From positions 28,538-92,537 of the forward strand of contig JBGCGC010000035.1 in assembly GCA_045110475.1 (NCBI GenBank): DNA of 64,000 nt, read 5' to 3'. This document shows, in pieces, positions 44,990-54,099 of this stretch; positions within the stretch are counted from its first letter, which is position 1; each line of letters opens with the position of its first letter. The notes below the pieces were generated by a model. It saw only the letters and a list, made by a program, of their open reading frames with translations, was not told the origin of the DNA and made no database searches. A program made the translations under genes and the position numbers. The stretch comes from Granulosicoccus sp045110475. GTDB taxonomy: Bacteria > Pseudomonadota > Gammaproteobacteria > Granulosicoccales > Granulosicoccaceae.

Positions 44990-46594
44990 TCAGTCAGCCA
45001 GAGACACACCGTAGAAAATATGCCCACCAAAAGGATCAATCCTGAAATCCTCAACCTCCTTTCGGACCGTCTTGTAAACAACCGAATGAGCAATGGTTGC
45101 CCACGGAGCCTGCTCCTTGAACACTAGCTGAGCTTCCTCGTAAAGACGGGTTCGCTCTGCCTGATCAGACACTATCTTAGCTTGTTGGATGAGATCATCA
45201 AAGGGCTTGTGACACCACTGGGCACGATTGGCATTCCCGACTGCATCGCATCCAAGTAGAACCGCCAGAAAATTGTCCGGATCGCCGTTATCTCCTGTCC
45301 AGCCCAGAAGTACAGCGCCCGGACGATCGAGCTCTTTGGACAGCTTGAGGTACTCACCCCAGTCATAGCTGACGATTTCGACCTTGACACCGATATTGGC
45401 AAAATCCTCTTGCATGACTTCAGCCATTCGGCGAGCGTTGGGATTGTAGGGCCGCACAACAGGCATGGCCCAGATCTGCATCTCGAGATTTTCCACACCT
45501 TCCGCTGCGAGCATTGCCTTGGCTTTTTCCGGATCGTAGGGATCGTCTACCGTTGCCTCGTTATATGACCAGATGGTAGGCGGGATCGGATTCTTGGCCG
45601 CTTTACCCGAACCCTGAAACACAGCGTCAAGAATCGCTTGCTTGTTGATAGCCATGTTCAAGGCCTTGCGAACATTGACATTGTCGTAAGGTGCAACAGT
45701 TGTATTGTAAGCAAGATAACCGACATTCAGACCCTCTTGCTCCAGTACAGTGAGCTCTGAGTCAGTCTGCATGGCTGCAACATCGGCCGGGTTTGGGTAA
45801 CCCAGGACATGGCATTCGCCGGCCTTGAGCTTCTGATAGCCCACCGAGTTATCAGGGGTGATCGCAAAAATCAGGTTATCGATGGCGGCCTTGCCGGCCC
45901 AGTAAGTTTCGTGAGCCTGAAAGCGGATGACCGCATCCTTCTGGTAACCGACAAATTTGAAAGGCCCGGTTCCGACAGGCTGCTGATTCAGAAGCTCTGG
46001 CGTGCCAGCTTCTAGCAATACCCCTGCATATTCAGCAGACACAATGGAGGCGAAGTCCATGCCGAGATTAGCGATCATTGGTGCTTCTGGTCGAGTCAGG
46101 TTGAACTTGACGGTCAGATCATCGACCGCTTCAACCGATTCGATAAGATCAGGCATGGACATACCGTTGAAGTACTCCCAGGTACCGCCGGATACTTGAT
46201 GGTATGGATTTTCTGCCAGACGCTGGCGTTCGAACGAGAAAACGACATCTTCCGAGGTCAGGTCACGACTTGGCGTGAAATAGGGTGTGGTGTGAAACTT
46301 GACACCGGCGCGCAGCTTGAACGTGTAGGACAACCCATCATCAGAGACATCGTAGCTTTCTGCCAGCGCAGGGGCGATGACGGTAGTACCACGATCAAAT
46401 TCCACCAGCTTGTTGTAAACCTGTCTCGAGGAAGCATCGAACGTGGTGCCAGCGGTAAACAGGGCGGGGTCAAAACCCTCTGGTGAACCCTCGGAGCAAT
46501 ACACCAGGGTGCTTTGTCCGAACACCGTCGAGCTGACTAAAAGCCCCGTAATGGCCAGCCCAATGCCCGCCATTTTTCTCATGAATATCTGCAC
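44990..46594 (-). CDS. dppA: Peptide ABC transporter substrate-binding protein DppA-like
   Basis: A 534-residue periplasmic binding protein of solute-binding family 5. It has a signal peptide (MAGIGLAITGLLVSSTVFGQ, cleavage after about residue 27), LVYCSEGSPEGFDPAL at the start of the mature part, DDGLSYTFKLRAGVKFH and the VNVRKALNMAINKQAIL family region. The start GTG 46594 is supported by AGGAG 6 nt upstream; an ATG 12 bp later has no nearby site. It begins the operon with the M24 peptidase, dppBCDF and the Gfo/Idh gene. Confidence 0.94.
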   Translation of the reverse strand: MQIFMRKMAGIGLAITGLLVSSTVFGQSTLVYCSEGSPEGFDPALFTAGTTFDASSRQVYNKLVEFDRGTTVIAPALAESYDVSDDGLSYTFKLRAGVKFHTTPYFTPSRDLTSEDVVFSFERQRLAENPYHQVSGGTWEYFNGMSMPDLIESVEAVDDLTVKFNLTRPEAPMIANLGMDFASIVSAEYAGVLLEAGTPELLNQQPVGTGPFKFVGYQKDAVIRFQAHETYWAGKAAIDNLIFAITPDNSVGYQKLKAGECHVLGYPNPADVAAMQTDSELTVLEQEGLNVGYLAYNTTVAPYDNVNVRKALNMAINKQAILDAVFQGSGKAAKNPIPPTIWSYNEATVDDPYDPEKAKAMLAAEGVENLEMQIWAMPVVRPYNPNARRMAEVMQEDFANIGVKVEIVSYDWGEYLKLSKELDRPGAVLLGWTGDNGDPDNFLAVLLGCDAVGNANRAQWCHKPFDDLIQQAKIVSDQAERTRLYEEAQLVFKEQAPWATIAHSVVYKTVRKEVEDFRIDPFGGHIFYGVSLAD

Positions 46595-46758
46595 GTTCCT
46601 CTCCTGACTCTCAAATTTGTGCTTCCGCTAGCTGAAAACCCGCTTACAATTTAGACAGGTTCCCCGCCGCAGTGTACCTCAGAACTCACTGGAATCCAGT
46701 TTCAAGCAGCCGATTTGACTGGTAAGAGGGCATTTGGATCGCGTATTGATCTATTTTT

Positions 46759-46786
46759 TTGTTTCCATTCATCAGGTTGGTATGAT
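46759..46786 (+). promoter_or_regulatory. Possible promoter of crp/fnr-type gene
   Basis: An extended -10 element TGGTATGAT (-10 at 46781-46786) lies 42 bp before the ATG of the regulator. A weak -35 (TTGTTT, 46759-46764) is 16 bp upstream. The -10 is good, the -35 poor, which fits an extended -10 promoter. Confidence 0.4.
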
Positions 46787-46827
46787 GTCGCTGTTGACTG
46801 AACGCAGAGCACAGACCAACCTAATTC

Positions 46828-47529
46828 ATGAACACAGACACGAACACATCCGTCAGCCTTCTGGGCCATGTTGAGCTATTCAGTCACCTCACCACAGGGC
46901 AGCTTGAACAGCTCGCCGCGCAGACGCGAGAACTGACTTTCCGCAAAAACGCCGTGATGATGAACGAAGGCGATCCTGGTGAATCCATGTTTGTCATCAA
47001 GTCTGGATCGGTAAAGGTCTTTCTCAGCGATGAGGACGGACGTGAGCTTGTCCTTTACGAACAGGGAACAGGCGCTGTCATTGGCGATATTGCCCTGCTC
47101 GACAATGAACCTCGCTCCGCATCGGTCATGACTCTGGAACCGGTGGTGGCGCTGATGATCGGTAAACAGCCATTTCTTGAATGCTTGCGCGAAAGCCCGG
47201 AAACGGCTATCAACATCATTCGTTCATTAACCACACGACTTCGCGACGCTACCGAAGGCAGTCGGCGCCTTGCTCTGGACAACGTCTACCGGCGGCTAGT
47301 GGATAAATTGCATGAGCTTGCCGGTATCGACCCGCAAATCGGTGTAGACAGCAGTGCGCAACCTCATCCCAATCTGCCCAAGAAATACTCTCATCAGGAG
47401 CTTGGCAACATGATCGGGGCATCGCGCGAGATGGTTGGCAAGATAATGGCCGAACTGGTTAAAGGCGAGTATGTTGTCGTGCGTGAAGGCCGACTGCATC
47501 TGCTCAAGAAGTTGCCCCGCAACTGGTAG
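46828..47529 (+). CDS. Crp/Fnr-family transcription regulator
   Basis: A 233-residue regulator. The cyclic-nucleotide-binding-like domain (about 15-130) holds VMMNEGDPGESMFVIKSGSVKVF and GDIALLDNEPRSASV, close to the cAMP pocket motif. A dimer helix follows, then a winged helix-turn-helix (about 190-225) with YSHQELGNMIGASREMVGKI. No Fnr-type cysteine cluster is present, so it is likely a nucleotide or ligand sensor rather than an iron-sulfur one. It is divergent from dppA and could regulate it; that is inference. Confidence 0.92.
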   Translation: MNTDTNTSVSLLGHVELFSHLTTGQLEQLAAQTRELTFRKNAVMMNEGDPGESMFVIKSGSVKVFLSDEDGRELVLYEQGTGAVIGDIALLDNEPRSASVMTLEPVVALMIGKQPFLECLRESPETAINIIRSLTTRLRDATEGSRRLALDNVYRRLVDKLHELAGIDPQIGVDSSAQPHPNLPKKYSHQELGNMIGASREMVGKIMAELVKGEYVVVREGRLHLLKKLPRNW

Positions 47530-47588
47530 TAAGACTCGTCTGGCACTCCCAACACGGAAAGCTCCGTCTTAGCCTACTCAGGCCACGT

Positions 47589-48752
47589 TCACCCGTCGCC
47601 TTTTGCTGATTCGTCCGCCGCTTCAGCTTTATTTGCATCACGAATCCTGCTTAATTTCTGGTGGGGGAGTTCAATAGGTTCGCCATCAGGGCGGAACGCC
47701 GTGCTGGGCAACCATTCCTGAAATTCGTCCCCATACAGCTCCCAAATGGTGACGAAGAGCGCAGCGATAATGGGGCCTATGACAAACCCCATAAAACCGA
47801 ACATCAACAGCCCTCCCAGCGTGCTGAAGAAGATCAGAAGCTCGTGTAATTGCGTATCGTTGCCAACAAGCTTTGGCCTGAGTACATTATCCACCGTTCC
47901 CACCACCAAAGCGCAGAACACGCCGACGATGACTGCCGTGAGGTACTGGCCACCGACAACGAGATAGATTACGGCCGGCACCCAGACCAATGCAGTACCC
48001 ACGCCAGGAACAACTGACAACACCATCATGGCAACCGCCCAGAAAACCGCACTGGGAATACCGGCAAAATACAGGGCTGCACCGGCAAGTGAACCCTGCA
48101 ATACCCCGATTACCGCGGTGCCCTTGAGTGTTGCCTTGGTCACGGATGTAAACCGACGCAACAACTTGGTTTCATCCTCATCGTTCAACGGCAGGTAATA
48201 CAGCATATAGAACAGCAAGCGATCACCATCCATCAGAAAAAAGAACAGCGTATAGAGCACGATCAGAACACTGAACAGGGCGCTAACCGTGCCCAGGGTT
48301 GCACTTTGCACAGCATCGATAATCCAGCCGCTGGCGGTGCCTGCCACATCTCCAAGTCTTTCCAGGGCAAGCTCCCTGTAGGGCTCGATGTATTTGTAGA
48401 AAGGCAGACTTTCCAGCGTCTGAGTAATAAGGCCCGGAGTCGCGAGTTGCTGGCGAATCCAGGGTGTGGCGCTCTGGGCAATGTCGACCGCTTGGCTGGT
48501 AACCACGGCCAACAACGATGCGACAGGCACAACGACAAAAAACAACACAATGAGAATCGTCAGCGCAGAGGCCAGCACACGCCGCTTACCTACTTTGACC
48601 AACACCGAACGATACAACGGGTGGAACATCGCAGCGAACAGTGCCGCAATGAAAATGGCCTGCAGAAATGGCTGAATGAGATTGAGGAACAGCAGCGTGA
48701 TGAATACCAGTATAAAAACCAGCACACCGCGGTTCACCAGTCGTTGTTGCAT
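47589..48752 (-). CDS. AI-2E/PerM family membrane protein
   Basis: A 387-residue inner-membrane protein of the AI-2 exporter (YdgG/TqsA)/PerM superfamily. It has about eight hydrophobic segments and the family's GVLQGSLAGAALYFAGIPSAVFW and VPGVGTALVWVPAVIYL motifs. Members have been linked to AI-2 export and sodium-proton exchange, so function is not fixed. The C-terminal ~45 residues are charged and cytoplasmic. The gene stands between a Crp-type gene facing it and an SMP-30 gene in the same direction. Confidence 0.88.
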   Translation of the reverse strand: MQQRLVNRGVLVFILVFITLLFLNLIQPFLQAIFIAALFAAMFHPLYRSVLVKVGKRRVLASALTILIVLFFVVVPVASLLAVVTSQAVDIAQSATPWIRQQLATPGLITQTLESLPFYKYIEPYRELALERLGDVAGTASGWIIDAVQSATLGTVSALFSVLIVLYTLFFFLMDGDRLLFYMLYYLPLNDEDETKLLRRFTSVTKATLKGTAVIGVLQGSLAGAALYFAGIPSAVFWAVAMMVLSVVPGVGTALVWVPAVIYLVVGGQYLTAVIVGVFCALVVGTVDNVLRPKLVGNDTQLHELLIFFSTLGGLLMFGFMGFVIGPIIAALFVTIWELYGDEFQEWLPSTAFRPDGEPIELPHQKLSRIRDANKAEAADESAKGDG

Positions 48753-48886
48753 TTTACTAACCCTGCTGCTGTGTGGAGAGACTTATCAGAATGACGGAGA
48801 CCAGGAGCTTGTGCGGCAGAAAATCCCTGCTGCGAACAGCCAAACGGCAGATCCGAACAAGGCGGGGTTACGCCCTGAGCACGCAT

Positions 48887-49810
48887 CTACCCCGGTGCAC
48901 AACCATTGACGGTCAGGTACACAGAATACAATGAAGTGGTCCCACAAATGAAAAGCCGATTGCGTTTGGCACCCCCAAAGGTTACGTTACTGACGATCTC
49001 CGGAATGCGGATTTTTCCGAGTAGTTGACCCTGCGCACTGTAGCAATGCACGCCATCCTGAGCGCTACTCCAGATTCGACCGTGAGTATCGCAGCGAAAA
49101 CCATCAAATAATCCGGCGGTACACTCAGCGAACACGCCGTTGTCGCTCAGAGAACGACTGTCAGCGGATAGCGAAAACGCGCGAATATGCTTTGGGCCAT
49201 CGGCAGCATGGGTTGCGCCGGTGTCAGCGATGTACAAGGTAGATTCATCGGGAGAGAAAGCCAGTCCGTTGGGCTTGTAGAAATCGTCAGCGACAACGTC
49301 AAGACGTCCATCGGGATCTATCCGATAGACATGGCAGGGTAGTTCGGGATCAGCTCTATCGCCCTCGTAGTCAGTCAGAATTCCGTAGCTGGGGTCAGTG
49401 AACCAGACCGAACCATCTGACTTGACCACCACATCGTTAGGAGAATTAAGGCGCTTACCCTGCCAGCTGTCGGCCAGAACGGTTATTGAGCCGTCATATT
49501 CTGTGCGCGTCACCCGCCGCCCAAGGTGCTCACAACTCACCAGCCTGCCGTTGAAATCCACAGTATTGCCATTGCTATTATTGCTCGGGCTACGGAATAT
49601 GCTAACAGCGCCATCAGTTTCATCCCAGCGCAGCATGCGGTTGTTGGGAATATCCGACCACAGCAGGTACCGCCCGGCGGCAAACCAGGCCGGACCCTCT
49701 GACCAGCGAGCTCCACTCCATAGACGCTCGACTCGGGCATGGCCAACGTAACAGTCGTTAAACGAGGCATGCAGGGTTTCAAAACCACAGCCTTCCAGTT
49801 CTCCGAACAT
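48887..49810 (-). CDS. SMP-30/gluconolactonase family lactonase
   Basis: A 307-residue beta-propeller enzyme. It has the metal-site residue region in WSEGPAW (Glu), NSPNDVVVKSDGSVWFTDPSYG, YKPNGLAFSPDESTLYIADT and the C-terminal DGFRCDTHGRIWSS motif with its Asp. Family members hydrolyse sugar lactones such as gluconolactone. It is divergent from gluconokinase, dehydrogenase and gnd genes, supporting a gluconolactone role. It has no signal peptide, so it is cytoplasmic. Confidence 0.9.
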   Translation of the reverse strand: MFGELEGCGFETLHASFNDCYVGHARVERLWSGARWSEGPAWFAAGRYLLWSDIPNNRMLRWDETDGAVSIFRSPSNNSNGNTVDFNGRLVSCEHLGRRVTRTEYDGSITVLADSWQGKRLNSPNDVVVKSDGSVWFTDPSYGILTDYEGDRADPELPCHVYRIDPDGRLDVVADDFYKPNGLAFSPDESTLYIADTGATHAADGPKHIRAFSLSADSRSLSDNGVFAECTAGLFDGFRCDTHGRIWSSAQDGVHCYSAQGQLLGKIRIPEIVSNVTFGGAKRNRLFICGTTSLYSVYLTVNGCAPG

Positions 49811-49838
49811 AAAGGTCTCAATGTTGCCGTACCATTGG

Positions 49839-49852
49839 CGTTAACGTTATCA
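49839..49852. promoter_or_regulatory. Possible LacI-type operator in divergent region
   Basis: CGTTAACGTTATCA is within two bases of the symmetric palindrome TGATAACGTTATCA, centred on CG as in LacI/GntR-family operators. It lies between the divergent lactonase and gluconokinase genes, where a gluconate-responsive repressor would act. No repressor gene is seen in the window. Confidence 0.35.
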
Positions 49853-49999
49853 TCAGACCCGGAAACGGGCTGTACAACCCAAAAAAGTGCCTGACAAATG
49901 AATCCCTAGTCCCGCTTGCTTATCAGCCACTGACAAAAGCAAACACGCATGAGCTCTTCGATAAGTAAAACACAAAAAGACACCCGGGCCAGGGGAGAT

Positions 50000-50539
50000 A
50001 TGCAGCCGCTTGTCATTATTGTCATGGGGGTGAGTGGTTGCGGCAAGTCCACCATAACCGAGAATATCGTCGCCGGCATCAAAGCACGTGGCCTTGGCGT
50101 GCATGGTAAGGATGGTGATGAGCTGCACCCGAAAGAGAATATCAAGAAAATGGAAGCTGGCCTGCCCTTGACTGACGAAGACCGCCAACCCTGGCTGGAA
50201 CAACTCGCAACATACGCCCGAGAGAAGGCTGAAAAACACGGAATATGTGTGCTCGCGTGTTCTGCCCTGAAACAATGCTACCGCGACACAATTAATGCCG
50301 CGGGCAAGGTAGTCTATGTGTTTCTCGACGGTAGCCATGAATTGATTGCCTCACGTATGCATGAACGCACCGGACACTTCATGCCTGAGTCTCTGCTCGA
50401 TAGCCAGTTTGCCGCACTGGAAGATCCGCGCAACGAACCACATGTCATCACGGTCAGCATCGAGCCCAACCCGGAACAGGTCGCTGCCCACGCCGTCACT
50501 TTGCTGGAACAGCGCGGTTACCTTCAATTCAATGCATAG
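50000..50539 (+). CDS. gntK: Gluconokinase
   Basis: Phosphorylates gluconate to 6-phosphogluconate. The 179 residues have the P-loop MGVSGCGKST (about 9-18), GDELHPKENIKKMEAGLPLTDEDR and PWLEQL, and a late LLDSQFAALE segment typical of the family. I chose ATG 50000 because AGGGGAG lies just upstream and this matches the family start; the frame is open back to 49949. It begins a co-directional set with a 2-hydroxyacid dehydrogenase and gnd. Confidence 0.94.
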   Translation: MQPLVIIVMGVSGCGKSTITENIVAGIKARGLGVHGKDGDELHPKENIKKMEAGLPLTDEDRQPWLEQLATYAREKAEKHGICVLACSALKQCYRDTINAAGKVVYVFLDGSHELIASRMHERTGHFMPESLLDSQFAALEDPRNEPHVITVSIEPNPEQVAAHAVTLLEQRGYLQFNA

Positions 50540-50557
50540 TCAAACGAGACAACGACA

Positions 50558-51499
50558 ATGAGTCATTCCATTTTGCTTATGGGTCCGTTACTTGCGTCAG
50601 TCATGCAGACACTGGAAAGCACCTATACCGTTCACAGGTACTGGCAAGCGGACGATCAGCCCGACATGCTCAAACGTCTGGCCACTGATTGTGTCGGTGT
50701 CGTGACCGATGGCGGTCGTGGCGTTGAAGCTGCCGTGCTCTCGCAGTTGCCCAATGTCCGGATTGTTGCCGTCTTTGGCGTTGGTGTCGATGCTGTAGAT
50801 AGAGGCTATTGCAAGGAAAACGACATCACCGTATCAAACACGCCAGATGTACTCAGTGATGATGTGGCAGACATGGCCATCGCCTTGGCCCTCGCGGTTT
50901 CACGCCAAGTGGTGACCGGGGACCAATATGCCAGAGCCGGTAAATGGCCCTTACACGGAGCGATGCCGCTGACCCGACGGCTTATGGGCAAACGAGCAGG
51001 TATTTTCGGCATGGGCAGCATAGGCAATACTCTGGCCAAACGGCTGACAGGCTTTGACATGAACATCAGCTATTGCAATCGACGTGAGCGTAACGACACT
51101 CCTTATGCCTTTGTGCCATCGCTTGCCGATCTGGCAAGCTCTGTGGACTACCTTTTTATTACAGCGTCAGCAACCCCCGGGTCGGTGGGTGCTGTCAATG
51201 CTGAGGTGCTCGATGCATTGGGCGCTGACGGCTATCTGATTAATGTGTCGCGTGGCACGCTTGTTGATGAACCCGTGCTGGTGGAATATTTGCAAGCGAG
51301 CAAAATAGCGGGTGCCGGGCTTGATGTATTTACATCGGAGCCCACCATACCGGAGGCTATGTTTACGCTGTCCAACGTTGTGTTGCAACCTCACAACGCC
51401 AGTGGCACATGGGAGACGCGAGAGGCGATGGGACAGCTGGTGCTTGATAATCTTCAGGCACACTTTAAAGGCAAACCACTGCTGACGCCTGTGGAATAA
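50558..51499 (+). CDS. 2-hydroxyacid dehydrogenase (ketogluconate/hydroxypyruvate reductase-like)
   Basis: A 313-residue NAD(P)-dependent D-2-hydroxyacid dehydrogenase. It has VVAVFGVGVDAVD, the Rossmann motif GIFGMGSIGNTLAKRL (about 148-163), VSRGTLVDEPVLVEYL with the catalytic Arg and Glu regions and the active-site His in PHNASGTWETREAM. Family members reduce glyoxylate, hydroxypyruvate or 2-ketogluconate. The setting between gluconokinase and gnd favours 2-ketogluconate. It lies 18 bp after gntK. Confidence 0.88.
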   Translation: MSHSILLMGPLLASVMQTLESTYTVHRYWQADDQPDMLKRLATDCVGVVTDGGRGVEAAVLSQLPNVRIVAVFGVGVDAVDRGYCKENDITVSNTPDVLSDDVADMAIALALAVSRQVVTGDQYARAGKWPLHGAMPLTRRLMGKRAGIFGMGSIGNTLAKRLTGFDMNISYCNRRERNDTPYAFVPSLADLASSVDYLFITASATPGSVGAVNAEVLDALGADGYLINVSRGTLVDEPVLVEYLQASKIAGAGLDVFTSEPTIPEAMFTLSNVVLQPHNASGTWETREAMGQLVLDNLQAHFKGKPLLTPVE

Positions 51500-51548
51500 C
51501 GACCGCTCATCAACCTACCTAAACCCTTCCAGTATTCGGAGAACACTA

Positions 51549-52997
51549 TTGAGTGATGCTGCAGACATAGCGGTCATTGGACTTGCCGTCATGGGCCAGA
51601 ACCTGATTCTGAACATGAACGATCACGGATTCAAGGTCATTGCCTACAACCGCACCTATGAGAAAACCCGCGAATTTCTCGATGGTGCGGCCAAGGGCAC
51701 TCATATCATCGGTGCCCAGTCTCTGGAGCAACTGTGCCAGGGACTTTCTGCGCCGCGTAAAATCATGCTGATGGTCAAGGCAGGTCCCGCAATCGATACC
51801 GTGATACAGCAGCTACTTCCTCTGCTGGACAAAGGCGACATTATCATTGATGGCGGCAATTCCAACTTTGATGACTCCGAAAGACGTGCAAATGAACTGG
51901 GCAAACAAGGGTTTTTGTTTGTTGGGAGCGGCGTATCCGGTGGTGAAGAAGGTGCAAGACATGGCCCTTCTCTCATGCCGGGTGGCCATAGTGATGCCTG
52001 GCCTGCCATCAAACCGATTTTCCAGTCGATCGCTGCAAAGACTGATAGCGGTGAGCCTTGTTGCGACTGGGTTGGTGACGGCGGTGCCGGGCACTTCGTC
52101 AAAATGGTACACAACGGAATAGAGTATGGCGACATGCAGCTTATCTGCGAAGCCTACCATTTCATGCAAGACGCCTTGCACATGGACAATGAAGCCATGG
52201 CGGCTACCTTCGCCGACTGGAACAAAAATGAACTTGACAGCTACCTGATAGAAATTACCGCTGACATTCTCGCTTTCCGTGATGATCAGGGCTATGTAGT
52301 TGATCGTGTCATGGATAAGGCCGGTCAGAAAGGTACCGGCAAGTGGACGGGCATCAATGCACTTGAACTGGGTATTCCACTTACCTTGATTGGCGAGGCC
52401 GTTTTTGCCCGCGCCTTGTCCGCCATCAAGGATGAACGGGTGCAGGCAGCGCACGTTCTGCAGGGGCCTGACAATGTCAGTGCTCTGAATTCTGCTGACT
52501 GGATAGAGCCATTGGGTCAGGCTTTACTAGCCGCCAAGATCATCTCGTACACTCAGGGTTACATGTTGATGAGGGCTGCAGCCGTTGAGCATGGTTGGAA
52601 TCTGAATTATGGCGCCATTGCTCAGATGTGGAGAGGCGGTTGCATTATCCGTTCTGCATTTCTCGATGATATCAAGGCCGCGTTTGACAAGAACGAATCA
52701 CTGGCCAACCTGTTGCTTGATGACTACTTCAGTACACAGATTCATAAAACCCAGCGCAATTGGCGCAAGGTTATCGGTGAAGCTATCTCACAAGGTATTC
52801 CTGTACCTGCCATGAGTTCGGCACTGTCTTTTTACGATGGTTATCGCAACGCCCGACTACCAGCCAACTTGCTTCAGGCACAACGTGATTACTTTGGGGC
52901 ACACACTTACCAGATTGTCGATGGTGATGGGCAATGGCATCACACGGACTGGATAGGCAGCGGTTCCGGCATTGCCAGCACCTCATACAATGCGTAA
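51549..52997 (+). CDS. gnd: 6-phosphogluconate dehydrogenase, decarboxylating
   Basis: Oxidises and decarboxylates 6-phosphogluconate to ribulose-5-phosphate with NADP+. The 482 residues include the N-terminal VIGLAVMGQNLILNM, the family signature SGVSGGEEGARHGPSLMPGG (positions about 133-152), WVGDGGAGHFVKMVHNGIEYG with its active Lys, and the C-terminal HTDWIG. The start TTG 51549 is preceded by CGGAGAA 7 nt upstream. It completes the route from gluconate to the pentose phosphate pathway. Confidence 0.97.
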   Translation: MSDAADIAVIGLAVMGQNLILNMNDHGFKVIAYNRTYEKTREFLDGAAKGTHIIGAQSLEQLCQGLSAPRKIMLMVKAGPAIDTVIQQLLPLLDKGDIIIDGGNSNFDDSERRANELGKQGFLFVGSGVSGGEEGARHGPSLMPGGHSDAWPAIKPIFQSIAAKTDSGEPCCDWVGDGGAGHFVKMVHNGIEYGDMQLICEAYHFMQDALHMDNEAMAATFADWNKNELDSYLIEITADILAFRDDQGYVVDRVMDKAGQKGTGKWTGINALELGIPLTLIGEAVFARALSAIKDERVQAAHVLQGPDNVSALNSADWIEPLGQALLAAKIISYTQGYMLMRAAAVEHGWNLNYGAIAQMWRGGCIIRSAFLDDIKAAFDKNESLANLLLDDYFSTQIHKTQRNWRKVIGEAISQGIPVPAMSSALSFYDGYRNARLPANLLQAQRDYFGAHTYQIVDGDGQWHHTDWIGSGSGIASTSYNA

Positions 52998-53014
52998 ATC
53001 GGGTATTCGTCAAA

Positions 53015-53929
53015 TCAGAGAACAAAAGCCAATACCACGGGCAGGTAGAAAATTGCGGCAACATGAGTGACGACGATCATTCCCGACACCTCACTACTGT
53101 CCCGGCCGTATTTGACGGCCAGCAGGTAGTTAAATACGGCCACTGGTACCACAGTCTCTATTATCAGGACACCTCTGGCTACGCCTGTCAAACCGAGTAG
53201 CTCTGCAATCCCGATTGCGATAGATATCGCCACCAGAGTGCGTACTCCAGACCAGACAATAGTCGATGGCAGTTGAGAAGCTCGCATACCAGCAAGGCTC
53301 ACACCTAATGTGATCAGCATGACGGGGATGACGATCTGACCCAGTAACTGTAAAGTCTGGTCAGCAATCTGCGGCATGCCGATCTCCAGAAAACGCACCA
53401 CTACGCCTAGCCAGACGGCATGCAGTATGGGAGAACGAACAATTCGGCCAAGGTCAGCACTCTTCGCCATCACCGATTCACCCACACTGAACAACAGCAA
53501 ACACTGGATTGCAAAGAACGTCATGGCATACGCCAGCCCTTCTTCACCAAAGGCAAGAAAACACACCGGCAACCCCAGATTACCCGTATTGCCAACCACG
53601 TGAGCAACACACATCCGCCAGTCTTTTTGGGCCAGTTTGAGCAAACCTACGACAACACTGCCAAAGACAATATGCACCAGGAGCGTGGCCACTGCCATGT
53701 TACCCAGTGAATGAATGGGCACCTTCGAATTTGCCAGAGTATGAAAAAGCAGTGCCGGCAAACCAATGTTGAGCATCAGTGTCGTGACAAACGGCACAGG
53801 AAAATCCGGCCCCTTGTAAAACCAGATTACCCCTATCAGCGCCAGCAACATGCTGGGAACAAGAATATTGACAATCTGCAGTACGACATCTATCACGAGG
53901 CGGGGCTGAGAGTAAGGACGGGGCGCCAA
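53015..53929 (-). CDS. AEC-family auxin efflux-like carrier
   Basis: A 304-residue inner-membrane protein with about ten hydrophobic segments, of the auxin efflux carrier family that in bacteria moves organic acids such as malate or other anions. NTGNLGLPVCFLAFGEEGLAY is the family's central NxGNxG region, and MLITLGVSLAG near the second half also fits. The start codon is uncertain: TTG 53929 or GTG 53896. It is convergent with gnd, 17 bp apart, and might export or import a sugar acid, by inference. Confidence 0.85.
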   Translation of the reverse strand: MAPRPYSQPRLVIDVVLQIVNILVPSMLLALIGVIWFYKGPDFPVPFVTTLMLNIGLPALLFHTLANSKVPIHSLGNMAVATLLVHIVFGSVVVGLLKLAQKDWRMCVAHVVGNTGNLGLPVCFLAFGEEGLAYAMTFFAIQCLLLFSVGESVMAKSADLGRIVRSPILHAVWLGVVVRFLEIGMPQIADQTLQLLGQIVIPVMLITLGVSLAGMRASQLPSTIVWSGVRTLVAISIAIGIAELLGLTGVARGVLIIETVVPVAVFNYLLAVKYGRDSSEVSGMIVVTHVAAIFYLPVVLAFVL

Positions 53930-54027
53930 GTATACTGCGCTGCACGCAAAATCCGGATTAGCGATAGAACCTTGTCTGATTCGACGGACGTGTGGTTAAA
54001 GTAATGAGTCCACTCCGCCGCTTCCCT

Positions 54028-54046
54028 ATCAAGAAATTGTCTTGAT
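54028..54046. promoter_or_regulatory. Operator-like inverted repeat before pilY1-like gene
   Basis: ATCAAGA (54028-54034) and TCTTGAT (54040-54046) form a 7-bp inverted repeat with 5-nt spacer, 54 bp before the first ATG of the PilY1-like gene. It could be a regulator site or an early leader hairpin. Confidence 0.35.
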
Positions 54047-54099
54047 CGGGGTCTGCGCCATACGCAAGCCCTGTTTCGCATGCTCACGGATCGTGGAGA

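Noticed and set aside
47554..47567. ACGGA/TCCGT hairpin between the Crp-type gene and the AI-2E gene as a terminator
   Set aside because: Only a 5-bp stem with 4-nt loop and no T-run; too weak to call.
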